DNA of 64,000 bases from NCBI GenBank assembly GCA_020436935.1, contig JAGQWX010000001.1, positions 310,001 to 374,000 of the forward strand, in the 5' to 3' direction. This DNA comes from Saprospiraceae bacterium. Its GTDB lineage: Bacteria; Bacteroidota; Bacteroidia; Chitinophagales; Saprospiraceae. The position numbers were made by a program, and so were the translations under genes. A model generated the notes under the pieces. It was not told the origin of the DNA. It was given only the letters and a program-made list of their open reading frames with translations, and ran no database searches. Within the stretch, counting starts at the first letter, position 1. Each line of letters starts with the position of its first letter. Positions 51,572-61,417 of this stretch are shown one piece after another.

Positions 51572-52213
51572 TTAAAAGTTTCCTTTATTTTCATCATAAA
51601 ATTTCCACAAAGGAAGCAAATATTCAGACGGATGTACCTTTAAAGACATAGGAAGACCGGTTTGATCGGCAGGAAAGGTAATAGATGTGCAACACAAATA
51701 TATGCCTCCTTCCTTATTGCTCCGTTTGGCCCCATACTTCAGGTCACCTTTAATTGGAAAGCCTGCAGCAGCGAGCTGACTCCTTATTTGATGAAATCTT
51801 CCGGATTGTATGCTGATGTCCACCAACGTGTAGCGGTCAAGAACAGTATTGACCTGAAATTCCAGTACGGCATTTTTTTCTTCTGCCTCTTCTTCCACAT
51901 AGGACTTTTGGCCTCGTTTCAGTACCTGGTCTTTTAGTATTCCTGCCTGTGGCATGCCTATTCCCTCTACAAGTGCCACATATTGTTTTTGTATCCTGCC
52001 CTTTTTAAAATGTGAACTGAACATATTGGCAGCCTTTGGAGACTTGGCAAGCATCAGTAGCCCGGCGGCGGGTTGATCCAGGCGTGATATAAAGTGAGAA
52101 GATTTATATGCCTGGGCTATATCGTCCTGGTCTTTGCTTTGGCAGGGTACACCGTGCTCCTTAGATATGATGTAAACATATTCATTCTCAAAAACGACTT
52201 TGGTGTTTTCCAT
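51572..52213 (-). CDS. RluA-family pseudouridine synthase
   Basis: A 213-residue pseudouridine synthase. The catalytic Asp is in SRLDQPAAGLLML; later motifs are KQYVALVEG and SGRFHQIRSQLAAAGFPIKGD. There is no N-terminal S4 domain, and the protein is short, as in the RluA/TruC group. Its start codon shares one base with the preceding small gene's stop (TGATG), so it is translationally coupled. RNA target unknown. Confidence 0.94.
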   Translation of the reverse strand: MENTKVVFENEYVYIISKEHGVPCQSKDQDDIAQAYKSSHFISRLDQPAAGLLMLAKSPKAANMFSSHFKKGRIQKQYVALVEGIGMPQAGILKDQVLKRGQKSYVEEEAEEKNAVLEFQVNTVLDRYTLVDISIQSGRFHQIRSQLAAAGFPIKGDLKYGAKRSNKEGGIYLCCTSITFPADQTGLPMSLKVHPSEYLLPLWKFYDENKGNF

Positions 52214-52356
52214 CAATCCAATTCTTCATAATCTATATAATCAGGAGACTTGCTCCTTGGCGGCTTTGGTTTTGGCTTTGGCCCAATCTGAATCGTAATC
52301 CGGTTTCTAAACAGATATAAAATGAGGAGGGCAAAGAATAAAAATTTGAAAAGCAT
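52213..52356 (-). CDS. Small DUF4834-like membrane protein (47 residues)
   Basis: A 47-codon frame from ATG 52356 to TGA 52213. It has an N-terminal membrane helix (MLFKFLFFALLILYLF), a Pro/Lys-rich linker and an acidic tail YIDYEELD. That arrangement matches DUF4834 proteins of Bacteroidota. Its stop overlaps the rluA start (TGATG), which strongly supports translation. It would be missed by length cut-offs. Confidence 0.75.
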   Translation of the reverse strand: MLFKFLFFALLILYLFRNRITIQIGPKPKPKPPRSKSPDYIDYEELD

Positions 52357-52404
52357 TGCTGTCTTTTAGAAGTATTTATTGCAAAAGTACAATTTTCAAA
52401 GGAA

Positions 52405-52722
52405 TCATGGCAGATAGAATACTTCCTTGAGTGGAAGACTGACCGGGGAATTGTCTTCATTTGACTCCATAATGTCTTTCATATATGCCCACCACTTCTT
52501 CATAACATCCGCTGAGGGCAATTCTTCCATAGCTGCGACATCATCAATACTCAGCACTCCAAAAAGCGTATGGCTATCTTCGTCCAAAAAGATTGAATAT
52601 TCAGAAATTCCATTTTCCTTGAGCAACCCTACAAGCTCTGGCCATATCTCATCGTGGCGTTTTTTGTATTCTTCCTCCATTCCTTTGAAGAGCTTCATCC
52701 TGAATGCCAGTCTTTGTTTCAT
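52405..52722 (-). CDS. rhaM: L-rhamnose mutarotase
   Basis: A 105-residue ferredoxin-like protein interconverting L-rhamnose anomers. QRLAFRMKLFKGMEEEYKKRHDEIWPEL with the catalytic His and the end of the domain, WWAYMKDIME, are diagnostic. It is 1 nt downstream of mfd, an unusual place for a sugar-catabolism gene, and no other rhamnose genes are nearby. Confidence 0.9.
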   Translation of the reverse strand: MKQRLAFRMKLFKGMEEEYKKRHDEIWPELVGLLKENGISEYSIFLDEDSHTLFGVLSIDDVAAMEELPSADVMKKWWAYMKDIMESNEDNSPVSLPLKEVFYLP

Positions 52723-52723
52723 A

Positions 52724-55700
52724 TTATTCTTGAGTTGATTCGTAAATGGTCTCCAGCTCTTTATAAACTTTCTCGAGGGTTTTGATGCCTTCCTTGATCA
52801 TGATGAGATAGGATGAAGTTTGTTTAAGCGAGTATCCTTTTTTGACTCCCGGGCCAGCAACATATGCCAGCGTCGCCTGGAAAGTATTGGACTCAAAATA
52901 ACTCGATTGCGCATTGGATATAAAAAAGCACCTCAGCTTATTGTTCTTAAGCGATACGCGCTCAAAACCGAGCTTTTTGCACATCCATCTGATCCTCAAT
53001 CCTGAAAACAATTCTTCAATCACCTTTGGCACCGGACCAAACCTGTCTTTGAGCCTGTTTCTGAAGGCCTCGATTTCTTCTTCATTCGTGATCCCATCCA
53101 ACTCAGTATACAGCGAAAGTCTTTCGGGGATATTGGTGACATATTCGTCCGGGATGAGCATTTCTATATCTGTGTCGATTTCCACATCTCTGACGTACTC
53201 TTTCTTTTTGTCAAACTCCTCCTGGAACAGTTCTTTAAAATCTGTTTCCTTGAGTTCTGAGACCGCCTCTTCAAGTATCTTTTGGAATGTTTCATAGCCA
53301 ATATCGGCAATAAATCCACTTTGCTCTGAGCCTAACAGGTTGCCTGCACCGCGGATGTCCATGTCTTTCATTGCAATGTTGAAGCCGCTGCCCAGGTCAG
53401 AAAATTCCTCGATGGTTTTGATCCTTTTTCTGGCATCATCGGTAAGTACGGACAATGGCGGGGCGAACAAATAACAAAATGCTTTGGTATTGCTTCTGCC
53501 AACACGACCTCTCAGCTGGTGAAGATCCGCGAGCCCAAATTGATGGGCGTTGTTGATGATGATGGTGTTGGCATTGGGAATGTCGAGTCCTGTTTCGATG
53601 ATGTTGGTAGAAATCAGTACGTCAAATTCTCCTTCGATAAAATCAACGAGTGTTTTTTCCAGATGATCCGACTCCATCTGGCCGTGTGCAGACCTGATTT
53701 TGACATCGGGGCACATCCGCTGTACCATTTCAGTAACCTCAGGAAGTGTTTTCACTCTGTTGTGGACGAAAAAGACCTGGCCTCCCCTGTTGACTTCATA
53801 GTATATGGCTTCCTTGATGAGGGCTTCACTGAATATCCTTCGTTCTGTGTGTATCGGTTGTCTGTTGGGCGGAGGCGTACGGATGATAGACAAGTCTCTG
53901 GCCGCCATCAGTGAAAACTGCAAGGTCCGAGGTATAGGGGTTGCTGTCAGGGTCAGGGTATCTACATTGACCTTAAACTGTCTGAGTTTTTCTTTAGAAG
54001 AGACGCCAAATTTTTGCTCTTCATCTATGACCAAAAGGCCCAGATCTTTAAACTTCAGTTCCTTGGTGAGGATGGCGTGTGTTCCAATGAGGATGTCAAC
54101 TTTTCCCTCATTGGCGGCTTTGAGTATTTCCTTTTTTTCTTTTGCGGATCTGAATCTGTTGAGATAGTCTACGGTGACGCCAAAGTCTTTCAACCTTTTG
54201 GAGAAGGTCTGCTGATGCTGCAGCGCAAGGATGGTGGTAGGTACCAGAATGGCTACCTGTTTTCCACTGATCACCGCTTTGAAAGCAGCACGTATGGCTA
54301 CTTCGGTTTTTCCGAAACCCACATCACCGCAGATGAGCCTGTCCATGGGGTGGGGTTTCATCATGTCCTCTTTGACATCTTGTGTGGCCTGGGCCTGATC
54401 CGGCGTGTCTTCATAGAGGAAACTGGCTTCGAGCTCGTCCTGCAAATATGAATCGGGCGCAAAGGCAAAACCTTCACTGGCCTTTCTTTTTGCATAGAGT
54501 TTGATGAGCTCTTTGGCGATGTCCTTGACCTTTGACTTCGTCTTTCTTTTGAGGTTTTTCCATGCTTCCCCGCCGATTTTGCTCAATGCCGGTGCTGTGC
54601 CGTCTTTACCTACATATTTGGAAATCTTGTGCAGGGAGTTGATGCTCACATACAGGATGTCGTTGTTGGAATATATCAGACGCACGCTTTCCTGTACATG
54701 TCCATTGATGTCAATTTTCTCCAAACCCGAATACTTGCCAATGCCATGATCCATGTGTACCACAAAATCTCCGGGCTCCAGTTCCCTGAGCATTTTGAGA
54801 TTGATGGCCATGTCTTTGGTGAATCCATTGCGCAGCTTATACCTGTGGAAGCGCTCGAATATCTGATGATCTGTATAACAGGCCACTTTCAGGACGTCGT
54901 CGACAAATCCCCCATGCATCGCAGTATTGACGGGATGCCAGCTCACCTCTGCTCCAAGGTCTTCAAAAATGCTATAAAAGCGCTCTATTTGTTTGGTGCT
55001 GTCTGTGAAAATGAAGTTTTCATAACCTGATGCGGCATTTTTCTTCAGGTCATCAATCAGCAAGGAAAAGTTCTTATTGAAAACTGGTTGTGGGCGGCCG
55101 CCAAACTCCACGCCTGGTCCGGCAAACTCCCCAGTTGGAGGATTGAAGAATATTTTGTTCATCCTGGCAATGTCCTCCATGATCTCATGGGGATACACAA
55201 AAGCAATCTCTTCAAAAACCTCTCTGATCTCCTCATTGGTCTTGCTCTCCAGGCTTTCTGAAAAATCTTTGGCCTTATCAAAGCTCAACTGCAGTTTTTC
55301 CAGTACGTCGTCGAGACCCGAGAGCCAAACTGTCGTGTTTTCAGCAGAGAACAGTTTGAACAAGGCAACCTTTTGCTCTCTTTTGAATTTTGAATTAATG
55401 TTGGGAATAATGGAGAGTTTATTGGTACTATCCACCGACAGCTGTGTAGAAGGATTGAACTTTCTGATACTTTCGATTTCAGTATCAAACAATTCTATTC
55501 TGAAAGGCCATTCGTGCCCAAAATTGAATATGTCGATGATGCCTCCACGTATGGAAAAGTTTCCCGGCTCATATACAAAATCGGTTCTTGTAAATCCATA
55601 GCTGATGAGAACTTCTATCAAAAAGTCAAGATCCAGATCGTTGCCAACACTGATTTCCATCTTATTGGCGTTGAGGAACTCCGGATCGACAATTTTCTCG

Positions 55701-56092
55701 AACAGCGCTTCAGGGTAGGTAACTATAACAGAACTGGATGCAAAGTCTTTGATATAATGGGAGCATTCTGTGCGCTCTACAGAATTGTTGCCATCTATTT
55801 CTTCAAAAAACAATGGTCGTTTGAAGGAGTCGGGGAAAAAGTGAGGCTTGCAAATTTCTATATTGACCAGACTGTTGTAAACATACGCCGCTTCTTCTTT
55901 GGTATTGGCAATATAAATGTGATTGCTCTTCTGTTTTTGGAAAAGGGCCGATAGTATGAAACACTCCTGCGCTCCTGCAATTTGCCTAAGCTGTATGCTT
56001 TGATGCTCTTTGGTAAGCAAATCTGCCAGGTTGTCAACCCTCCTGTCTCTGGCATATCGGTCAATGATTTTGTTTAGATTGGCAGTGGGCAA
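52724..56092 (-). CDS. mfd: Transcription-repair coupling factor
   Basis: A 1122-residue Mfd. It has the UvrB-homology region at the N-terminus, an RNA-polymerase-interacting domain (EPGDFVVHMDHGIGKYSGL), a RecG-like translocase (P-loop GDVGFGKTEVAIRAAF near residue 590, DEEQKFG Walker B, GRVGRS) and the C-terminal TRCF domain. It displaces stalled RNA polymerase and recruits UvrA to transcribed-strand lesions. It is the first gene of a minus-strand run with rhaM, the small gene and rluA. Confidence 0.97.
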   Translation of the reverse strand: MPTANLNKIIDRYARDRRVDNLADLLTKEHQSIQLRQIAGAQECFILSALFQKQKSNHIYIANTKEEAAYVYNSLVNIEICKPHFFPDSFKRPLFFEEIDGNNSVERTECSHYIKDFASSSVIVTYPEALFEKIVDPEFLNANKMEISVGNDLDLDFLIEVLISYGFTRTDFVYEPGNFSIRGGIIDIFNFGHEWPFRIELFDTEIESIRKFNPSTQLSVDSTNKLSIIPNINSKFKREQKVALFKLFSAENTTVWLSGLDDVLEKLQLSFDKAKDFSESLESKTNEEIREVFEEIAFVYPHEIMEDIARMNKIFFNPPTGEFAGPGVEFGGRPQPVFNKNFSLLIDDLKKNAASGYENFIFTDSTKQIERFYSIFEDLGAEVSWHPVNTAMHGGFVDDVLKVACYTDHQIFERFHRYKLRNGFTKDMAINLKMLRELEPGDFVVHMDHGIGKYSGLEKIDINGHVQESVRLIYSNNDILYVSINSLHKISKYVGKDGTAPALSKIGGEAWKNLKRKTKSKVKDIAKELIKLYAKRKASEGFAFAPDSYLQDELEASFLYEDTPDQAQATQDVKEDMMKPHPMDRLICGDVGFGKTEVAIRAAFKAVISGKQVAILVPTTILALQHQQTFSKRLKDFGVTVDYLNRFRSAKEKKEILKAANEGKVDILIGTHAILTKELKFKDLGLLVIDEEQKFGVSSKEKLRQFKVNVDTLTLTATPIPRTLQFSLMAARDLSIIRTPPPNRQPIHTERRIFSEALIKEAIYYEVNRGGQVFFVHNRVKTLPEVTEMVQRMCPDVKIRSAHGQMESDHLEKTLVDFIEGEFDVLISTNIIETGLDIPNANTIIINNAHQFGLADLHQLRGRVGRSNTKAFCYLFAPPLSVLTDDARKRIKTIEEFSDLGSGFNIAMKDMDIRGAGNLLGSEQSGFIADIGYETFQKILEEAVSELKETDFKELFQEEFDKKKEYVRDVEIDTDIEMLIPDEYVTNIPERLSLYTELDGITNEEEIEAFRNRLKDRFGPVPKVIEELFSGLRIRWMCKKLGFERVSLKNNKLRCFFISNAQSSYFESNTFQATLAYVAGPGVKKGYSLKQTSSYLIMIKEGIKTLEKVYKELETIYESTQE

Positions 56093-56332
56093 AACATTAA
56101 TAATTTATAGATGAACTCGGCTGATACAGGCTTTTGCTGGAGCCTTTTGCATAAACACGGCCAAATTTATAAAGTTTGAATATTTATCCTTGTCAATGTA
56201 AAGTACTTTGTTTGCATAAGCACAAGATTGATTTATAGACCAGAAAAGACACCATTTAAAAAGATATTCATTTAAAAATCTTCAACCTTTTCTGACAGGT
56301 CATGTTATGTTCTTTGTCTCAAATAAAACAAG

Positions 56333-56995
56333 ATGCACAACAACATTATTTTGGAAGAAGAAATTGACAACATAGGTGATTTTCATCTGGCAACGAGTAT
56401 TGATACTCCCCTTCGCGATGATGCTTTTGACTTGTCTGATAATGAAAAAATAAAAATTATCAGCAAACATTTCAGAGTGATTATGGAAACTCTGGGATTG
56501 GATCTGACCGATGATAGTTTGAATGGTACGCCATTAAGAGTGGCTAAGATGTTTGTCAAAGAGAAATTTATGGGTCTCAATAAAATGAATAAACCCGGCA
56601 TATCCCTTTTTGAAAACTCCTATCAGTACAACAAAATGCTCATTGAGCGCAATATCAGGGTAGAGTCCACTTGTGAACACCACTTTTTACCTATCGTGGG
56701 CATAGCCAATGTGGCATATGTGTCCTCAGGCAAAGTCATTGGTTTGTCCAAAATCAACCGTTTGGTGGATTATTACAGCCGCAGACCGCAGGTCCAGGAA
56801 AGGTTGACGAAACAAATTCTTGAAGCTTTGAAAGATGCACTTCAAACCGAGGATGTGATAGTGACCATTGATGCAAAACACCATTGTGTATCTTCCAGAG
56901 GCATTGAAGACCCTCATTCATCCACTGTAACCATGGAGTATGGTGGTGTTTTTGAAAATATCGAATACAGAAAAGAATTTTTATCTCTGTTATAA
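56333..56995 (+). CDS. folE: GTP cyclohydrolase I
   Basis: A 220-residue zinc enzyme making 7,8-dihydroneopterin triphosphate for folate and, via QueD, queuosine. STCEHHFLP (112-120: Cys114, His117) and HHCVSSRGI with Cys185 are the zinc ligands; GLSKINRLVDYYSRRPQVQERLT is canonical. It produces the substrate for the complete PTPS/QueD homolog at the start of the window. Confidence 0.97.
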   Translation: MHNNIILEEEIDNIGDFHLATSIDTPLRDDAFDLSDNEKIKIISKHFRVIMETLGLDLTDDSLNGTPLRVAKMFVKEKFMGLNKMNKPGISLFENSYQYNKMLIERNIRVESTCEHHFLPIVGIANVAYVSSGKVIGLSKINRLVDYYSRRPQVQERLTKQILEALKDALQTEDVIVTIDAKHHCVSSRGIEDPHSSTVTMEYGGVFENIEYRKEFLSLL

Positions 56996-57024
56996 ATTCT
57001 CACTAAATCTCAACTAAATAAAAT

Positions 57025-57060
57025 AGAAAAGCCGAAGAATGTATGTTCTTCGGCTTTTCT
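57025..57060. terminator. Bidirectional terminator between folE and the metalloprotease gene
   Basis: AGAAAAGCCGAAGAA pairs with TTCTTCGGCTTTTCT around TGTATG; it serves both convergent genes. Confidence 0.85.
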
Positions 57061-57082
57061 ATTTGTGTGCAGGTGATCTCTT

Positions 57083-60000
57083 TTATTCTATCACCTGGAA
57101 CTTAGCATTATACAATATCTCTTTAGATCCGCTCAACCTGAGCATATACGTGCCTTGTAACAATTCGCTGGTTTGAAGTGACATGACCTGGCTAATGGCC
57201 ATTTTGCCCCATTTGACTTTTCTACCCATTAAATCGAAGACTTCATAATTGATCTCTTCTGTATCATTACCCAGATCCTTGACGGCAATGTAGAGCATGT
57301 CCTGGACCGGGTTTGGATATATGTTGAATGTTTTAGCTTCTTCAATGCCGGCACTCTCAAATCCGGCTGCCGGCATACAGAATTGTTTGGTCTCTGTACC
57401 TCCGAACTGGCCTCCACTTATTAAGGTATTGCCGTTGTATACGATCTTATAACTTCCGTTGCCGTAGCTACAGCACATACCATCGCCATAAGCATCTGTA
57501 ATCACAAACGAATAACATTGTGATGGGAAAAGGCACACATTGACATTGTTGTTTTGTGACGAAACAGAATAAGGGCCACCACTGTAAAGGGTTTGACCGG
57601 CACTATTCAACAGTTTCCATGTGGTTTCCTGCGGGAAATTATCTGTACGTACCGTCAATACAGCCTGAACACATGCTCCGGAAGTATTACATGGTGCACA
57701 AGTAGGACCACCACAGTCGATGCCTGTCTCAGATCCGTTTTTGATACCATCATTGCATGTAGGACATGCCGGACAACTTGGGCCACCGCAATCCACACCT
57801 GTCTCCTGGCCATTTTTCACGCCATCTGTGCATGTAGGGCATGCCGGACAATTCGGGCCACCGCAATCCACACCTGTCTCCTGGCCATTTTTCACGCCAT
57901 CTGTACAGGTAGGTGTTGGAGTTCCACTTCCGCTCACACAAAAATCTTTGGTGATTGCATTTGTAAATTGCGAGCCGGATGCAACAATAGAGTCATTAAA
58001 CACCAGTTTAAATGATCCATTACCATAAGTACAACACATACCATCTCCGAATGAGTCTGAAACTTTCAGCTTATAACATGCTCCTGCCGGTAGACAGACA
58101 CTGATATTTTTGGTTGAACCCTGACCTGTGTATGAGTTGCCACTCAATAAAACCTGGCCAGTTAGATTGGTAATCTGCCAACTCGTCTCCTGTGGATAAT
58201 TGTCAAATACCAGAGTTAGAGCACCCGTTACACAAGTAGTATTACAAGGAGCACAGGTAGGTCCACCACAGTCAATGCCTGTTTCCTGACCATTTTTAAT
58301 GCCGTCACTACATGTAGGACACGCAGGGCAGGTAGGTCCACCACAGTCAATGCCTGTTTCCTGACCATTTTTGATGCCGTCTGTACAAGAAGCTGGGACA
58401 TTACACGGGCTACAATTTGGACCACCGCAATCTACGCCGGTTTCCTGGCCGTTTTTGATTCCATCATTACACGTTGCACATGGTGCACAAGAGCCACCGC
58501 AGTCGATGCCTGTTTCTGTACCATTTTTGATGCCGTCATTGCAAGTCGGACAGGCCGGGCAATTCGGGCCACCGCAATCCACTCCTGTTTCTGATCCGTT
58601 TTTGATGCCGTCTGTGCATGTTGGACAAGCCGGACAATTGGGGCCACCACAATCGATGCCCGTTTCCTGGCCATTTTTTATGCCGTCTGTACAGCTCGAT
58701 GTTGGTGTTCCTGCGTTCACACAGAAATCCTTTATTTCAGAAGCACCATATTGAGCGCCCGAAGCCACAGTTGTGCCATTGAACACAAGTTTATAAGATC
58801 CATTTCCATAGGTACAGCACATTCCGTCGCCAAAACTATCCAGCATTTTCAGTTTGTAACAACCTCCATCAGGAAGACAGACTGGAATATTTCTGGTTGA
58901 TCCTGCGGTTGTATAGTTGTTGCCACTCAACAGTACCTGGCCATTAAGGTTGGTAATCTGCCAACTGGTTTCTTGTGGATAGTTGTCAAATATCAAGGTC
59001 AGTGTACCTGTTGTACAATTGGTATTACAAGGGCTACAATTTGGACCTCCACAGTCAACGCCTGTTTCCTGGCCGTTTTGTATACCGTCGTTACAGGTTG
59101 CACAAGGTGTACATGATCCACCACAATCTACTCCCGTCTCAGTTCCATTTTTGATGCCGTCGTTACAGGTAGGGCACGCCGGGCAATTGGGGCCTCCGCA
59201 ATCTACTCCTGTTTCGGAACCGTTTTTAACACCGTCTGTACATGATGGTGGAGTACTACATGGTGAGCATGAGCCACCGCAATCTATTCCTGTTTCATTT
59301 CCATTTTTTATGCCATCGTTACAAGTAGGGCACGCCGGGCAATTGGGGCCACCACAGTCAACGCCTGTTTCCTGACCATTTTTTATGCCATCTGTACACG
59401 ATGGTGGAGCACTGCACGGTGAGCATGAGCCACCGCAATCTATTCCTGTTTCATTTCCATTTTTTATGCCATCGTTACAAGTAGGGCACGCCGGGCAATT
59501 GGGGCCGCCACAGTCAACACCTGTTTCCTGACCATTTTTTATGCCGTCTGTACAACTCGAGGTAGATTGCGCATTTACACAAAACTGTTTAGTTTCAGAA
59601 CTGCCAAACTGACCTCCTGATACCAATGTATTTCCGTTATAAAGGATGGCATAGCTACCATTTCCATAAGTACAACACATTCCATCTCCAAAAGCATCAA
59701 ACACCTCCAAAGTATAGCAAGCGCTTGGTACACACATCGACAAAAGATAAGTTGTCAATGGCAGATTGTATCCTGAACCAGAGTAAATGATTTGATTGGA
59801 TGCGTTTCTAATTCTCCAGGAAAATTCCTGAGGGTATAAATCACTATTGAATCTCAAAGTGATCTGATTGTCGTTGCATTGTATCTGACAAGGCTGGCAT
59901 GTCGGGCCTCCACAATCCACACCAGTCTCCTGGCCATTTTTTATACCGTCGTTACAAGTCGCACACGGAGCACATGATCCCCCGCAATCCACACCAGTTT

Positions 60001-61417
60001 CTGTACCATTTTTGATGCCGTCCGTACAAGTTGGACATGCCGGACAAGTAGGTCCACCACAGTCCACACCAGTCTCCTGGCCATTTTTGACACCATCAGT
60101 ACAAGAAGGTCCTCCACCGCCGCCCGGAGGGTTTGTACCTCCACCGCAGGATGACAAACAATTGGCTGCCGATACTCTGGATCTCATCAACGAACTTGGC
60201 TGATCGCCAAACCCATTGTTGAAGTTCGCGGGCTGAGCAAGCAAGTGACAGTAAGACATTATGGTAAAGGTAGTATTGCCTGGTTTTGGACAACCACCCT
60301 CTGTATTCGCACAACCATCTAAGGCAGTATTATTACCATTCCAAACACAAGCATGGGTGTGATTTGACCCAAACAAATGGCCAAATTCATGGGCAAGACC
60401 ATTGATGGTCCAGCTATATGCGGGTACATTATTAAATGTACTGTTGATTCTGCAAAATCCACTGCTGTAATCCTTGTTAGATCGGCACAAACCATCGACC
60501 CAGGCAATTCCACCACTTGTTTTATAAGAAACCAACATCCCGAGATCGCCATCAAAACCATTTCTCTGATTGTTGAACAGAGTCAACATGTCGCTGGCTG
60601 ATGCCCCATTATAAGGACTTGCACTTGTCCATAAAACGATGGATCCCGGGCTGATATTAATACCGGCTTTATCTCCATACAATGCAGCAAGTTGATTGAT
60701 GATGCCTGAAATATAGTTGGTAGCTCCGCTTTGTCCCATCTGAGAAACAATATCGTTGTCTACTTCAAAATATAATCTAACACAATCGTTGAGGCCTCTG
60801 TCTCCACTGTTGGGATTGCCAAACAATTCCTCACGAGAATATTCTCTATTGATGACATCTTTGACCTGGCAATCAAATTTATCTTTAAACTCTATTTGAG
60901 CCTCTTCATAAATGATGTGGATGTCCTCAGCATCATTGACTCGTCCGATAGAGATAATGCTCTCACTTCTTTCTTCCGAGACAAATCCCATGATCTCTCT
61001 GTCAAAAACAGATAAAGCCACCATCGACTCAGGCTGGCCTTCAACGATACCGCGATAATGCTTTCCCTTTCTATATTTAATTTTTTCTCCATTGGGTGCT
61101 CCGGTTACTGAAAATTCGGGAAACTCAACTTCAACCAACTTGAGCTTGAGAGGACTTCTCTTATTGCTGGGTAGTTCCAATTCAATAGCCTGATTGGGAT
61201 TTTGTAATAACTCTGCTGATTTTGCCTTATCAAAGCTGACCAGCTTGTAGGATTTGATTTCCGAAGGAATGTTTGCGCTGGCTCTGGCATTTTGATCAAA
61301 AAGGTTGACCTTTTTAAAATCATTTCGACCACTTACAAGCTCCTTTATTTTGATTTGACCAAATGCACTAGATACAGCAACAAAAAAAACAAGTAAAGCA
61401 ATAAAGATTCGATTCAT
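57083..61417 (-). CDS. T9SS-secreted metzincin protease with 19 Cys-rich repeats
   Basis: A 1444-residue secreted protein. Residues 1-20 are a signal peptide, 25-200 a propeptide, and 205-420 a metzincin catalytic domain with HEFGHLFGSNH (343-353) and the Met-turn IMSYC (386-390), resembling reprolysin-type proteases. From Cys439, 19 copies of a 24-28-residue repeat (C-DGxxNGxETGxDCGG-x-CxxC) occur in four blocks of 3, 7, 6 and 3. Each block is followed by a roughly 100-residue beta-domain containing DGMCC.YGNGS. Residues about 1365-1444 are a T9SS sorting domain (FNIYPNPVQD...GTYMLRLSG). It is a likely extracellular or surface protease with a long cysteine-stabilised stalk. It appears monocistronic. 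Confidence 0.9.
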   Translation of the reverse strand: MNRIFIALLVFFVAVSSAFGQIKIKELVSGRNDFKKVNLFDQNARASANIPSEIKSYKLVSFDKAKSAELLQNPNQAIELELPSNKRSPLKLKLVEVEFPEFSVTGAPNGEKIKYRKGKHYRGIVEGQPESMVALSVFDREIMGFVSEERSESIISIGRVNDAEDIHIIYEEAQIEFKDKFDCQVKDVINREYSREELFGNPNSGDRGLNDCVRLYFEVDNDIVSQMGQSGATNYISGIINQLAALYGDKAGINISPGSIVLWTSASPYNGASASDMLTLFNNQRNGFDGDLGMLVSYKTSGGIAWVDGLCRSNKDYSSGFCRINSTFNNVPAYSWTINGLAHEFGHLFGSNHTHACVWNGNNTALDGCANTEGGCPKPGNTTFTIMSYCHLLAQPANFNNGFGDQPSSLMRSRVSAANCLSSCGGGTNPPGGGGGPSCTDGVKNGQETGVDCGGPTCPACPTCTDGIKNGTETGVDCGGSCAPCATCNDGIKNGQETGVDCGGPTCQPCQIQCNDNQITLRFNSDLYPQEFSWRIRNASNQIIYSGSGYNLPLTTYLLSMCVPSACYTLEVFDAFGDGMCCTYGNGSYAILYNGNTLVSGGQFGSSETKQFCVNAQSTSSCTDGIKNGQETGVDCGGPNCPACPTCNDGIKNGNETGIDCGGSCSPCSAPPSCTDGIKNGQETGVDCGGPNCPACPTCNDGIKNGNETGIDCGGSCSPCSTPPSCTDGVKNGSETGVDCGGPNCPACPTCNDGIKNGTETGVDCGGSCTPCATCNDGIQNGQETGVDCGGPNCSPCNTNCTTGTLTLIFDNYPQETSWQITNLNGQVLLSGNNYTTAGSTRNIPVCLPDGGCYKLKMLDSFGDGMCCTYGNGSYKLVFNGTTVASGAQYGASEIKDFCVNAGTPTSSCTDGIKNGQETGIDCGGPNCPACPTCTDGIKNGSETGVDCGGPNCPACPTCNDGIKNGTETGIDCGGSCAPCATCNDGIKNGQETGVDCGGPNCSPCNVPASCTDGIKNGQETGIDCGGPTCPACPTCSDGIKNGQETGIDCGGPTCAPCNTTCVTGALTLVFDNYPQETSWQITNLTGQVLLSGNSYTGQGSTKNISVCLPAGACYKLKVSDSFGDGMCCTYGNGSFKLVFNDSIVASGSQFTNAITKDFCVSGSGTPTPTCTDGVKNGQETGVDCGGPNCPACPTCTDGVKNGQETGVDCGGPSCPACPTCNDGIKNGSETGIDCGGPTCAPCNTSGACVQAVLTVRTDNFPQETTWKLLNSAGQTLYSGGPYSVSSQNNNVNVCLFPSQCYSFVITDAYGDGMCCSYGNGSYKIVYNGNTLISGGQFGGTETKQFCMPAAGFESAGIEEAKTFNIYPNPVQDMLYIAVKDLGNDTEEINYEVFDLMGRKVKWGKMAISQVMSLQTSELLQGTYMLRLSGSKEILYNAKFQVIE
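57690..60103 (-). repeat. Coding array of 19 Cys-rich repeats and four interleaved domains
   Basis: Minus-strand region encoding the repeats of the metalloprotease. Repeats differ mainly at third codon positions, but some are almost identical: the 156-nt two-repeat unit beginning at 59262 recurs at 59418 with only a few changes over about 140 nt. This indicates recent tandem duplication by unequal exchange. Confidence 0.9.

Noticed and set aside
58371-59375. Long open frames on the plus strand over the repeat array, encoding Pro/Ser/Val-rich repeats.
   Set aside because: They are antisense shadows created by codon periodicity of the repeats; no signal peptide, start context or known domain.
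57690-60103. Regularly spaced short repeats resembling a CRISPR array.
   Set aside because: They encode in-frame Cys-rich protein repeats in a long open frame with a signal peptide and sorting domain; the intervening sequences are not unique spacers and no cas genes are near.
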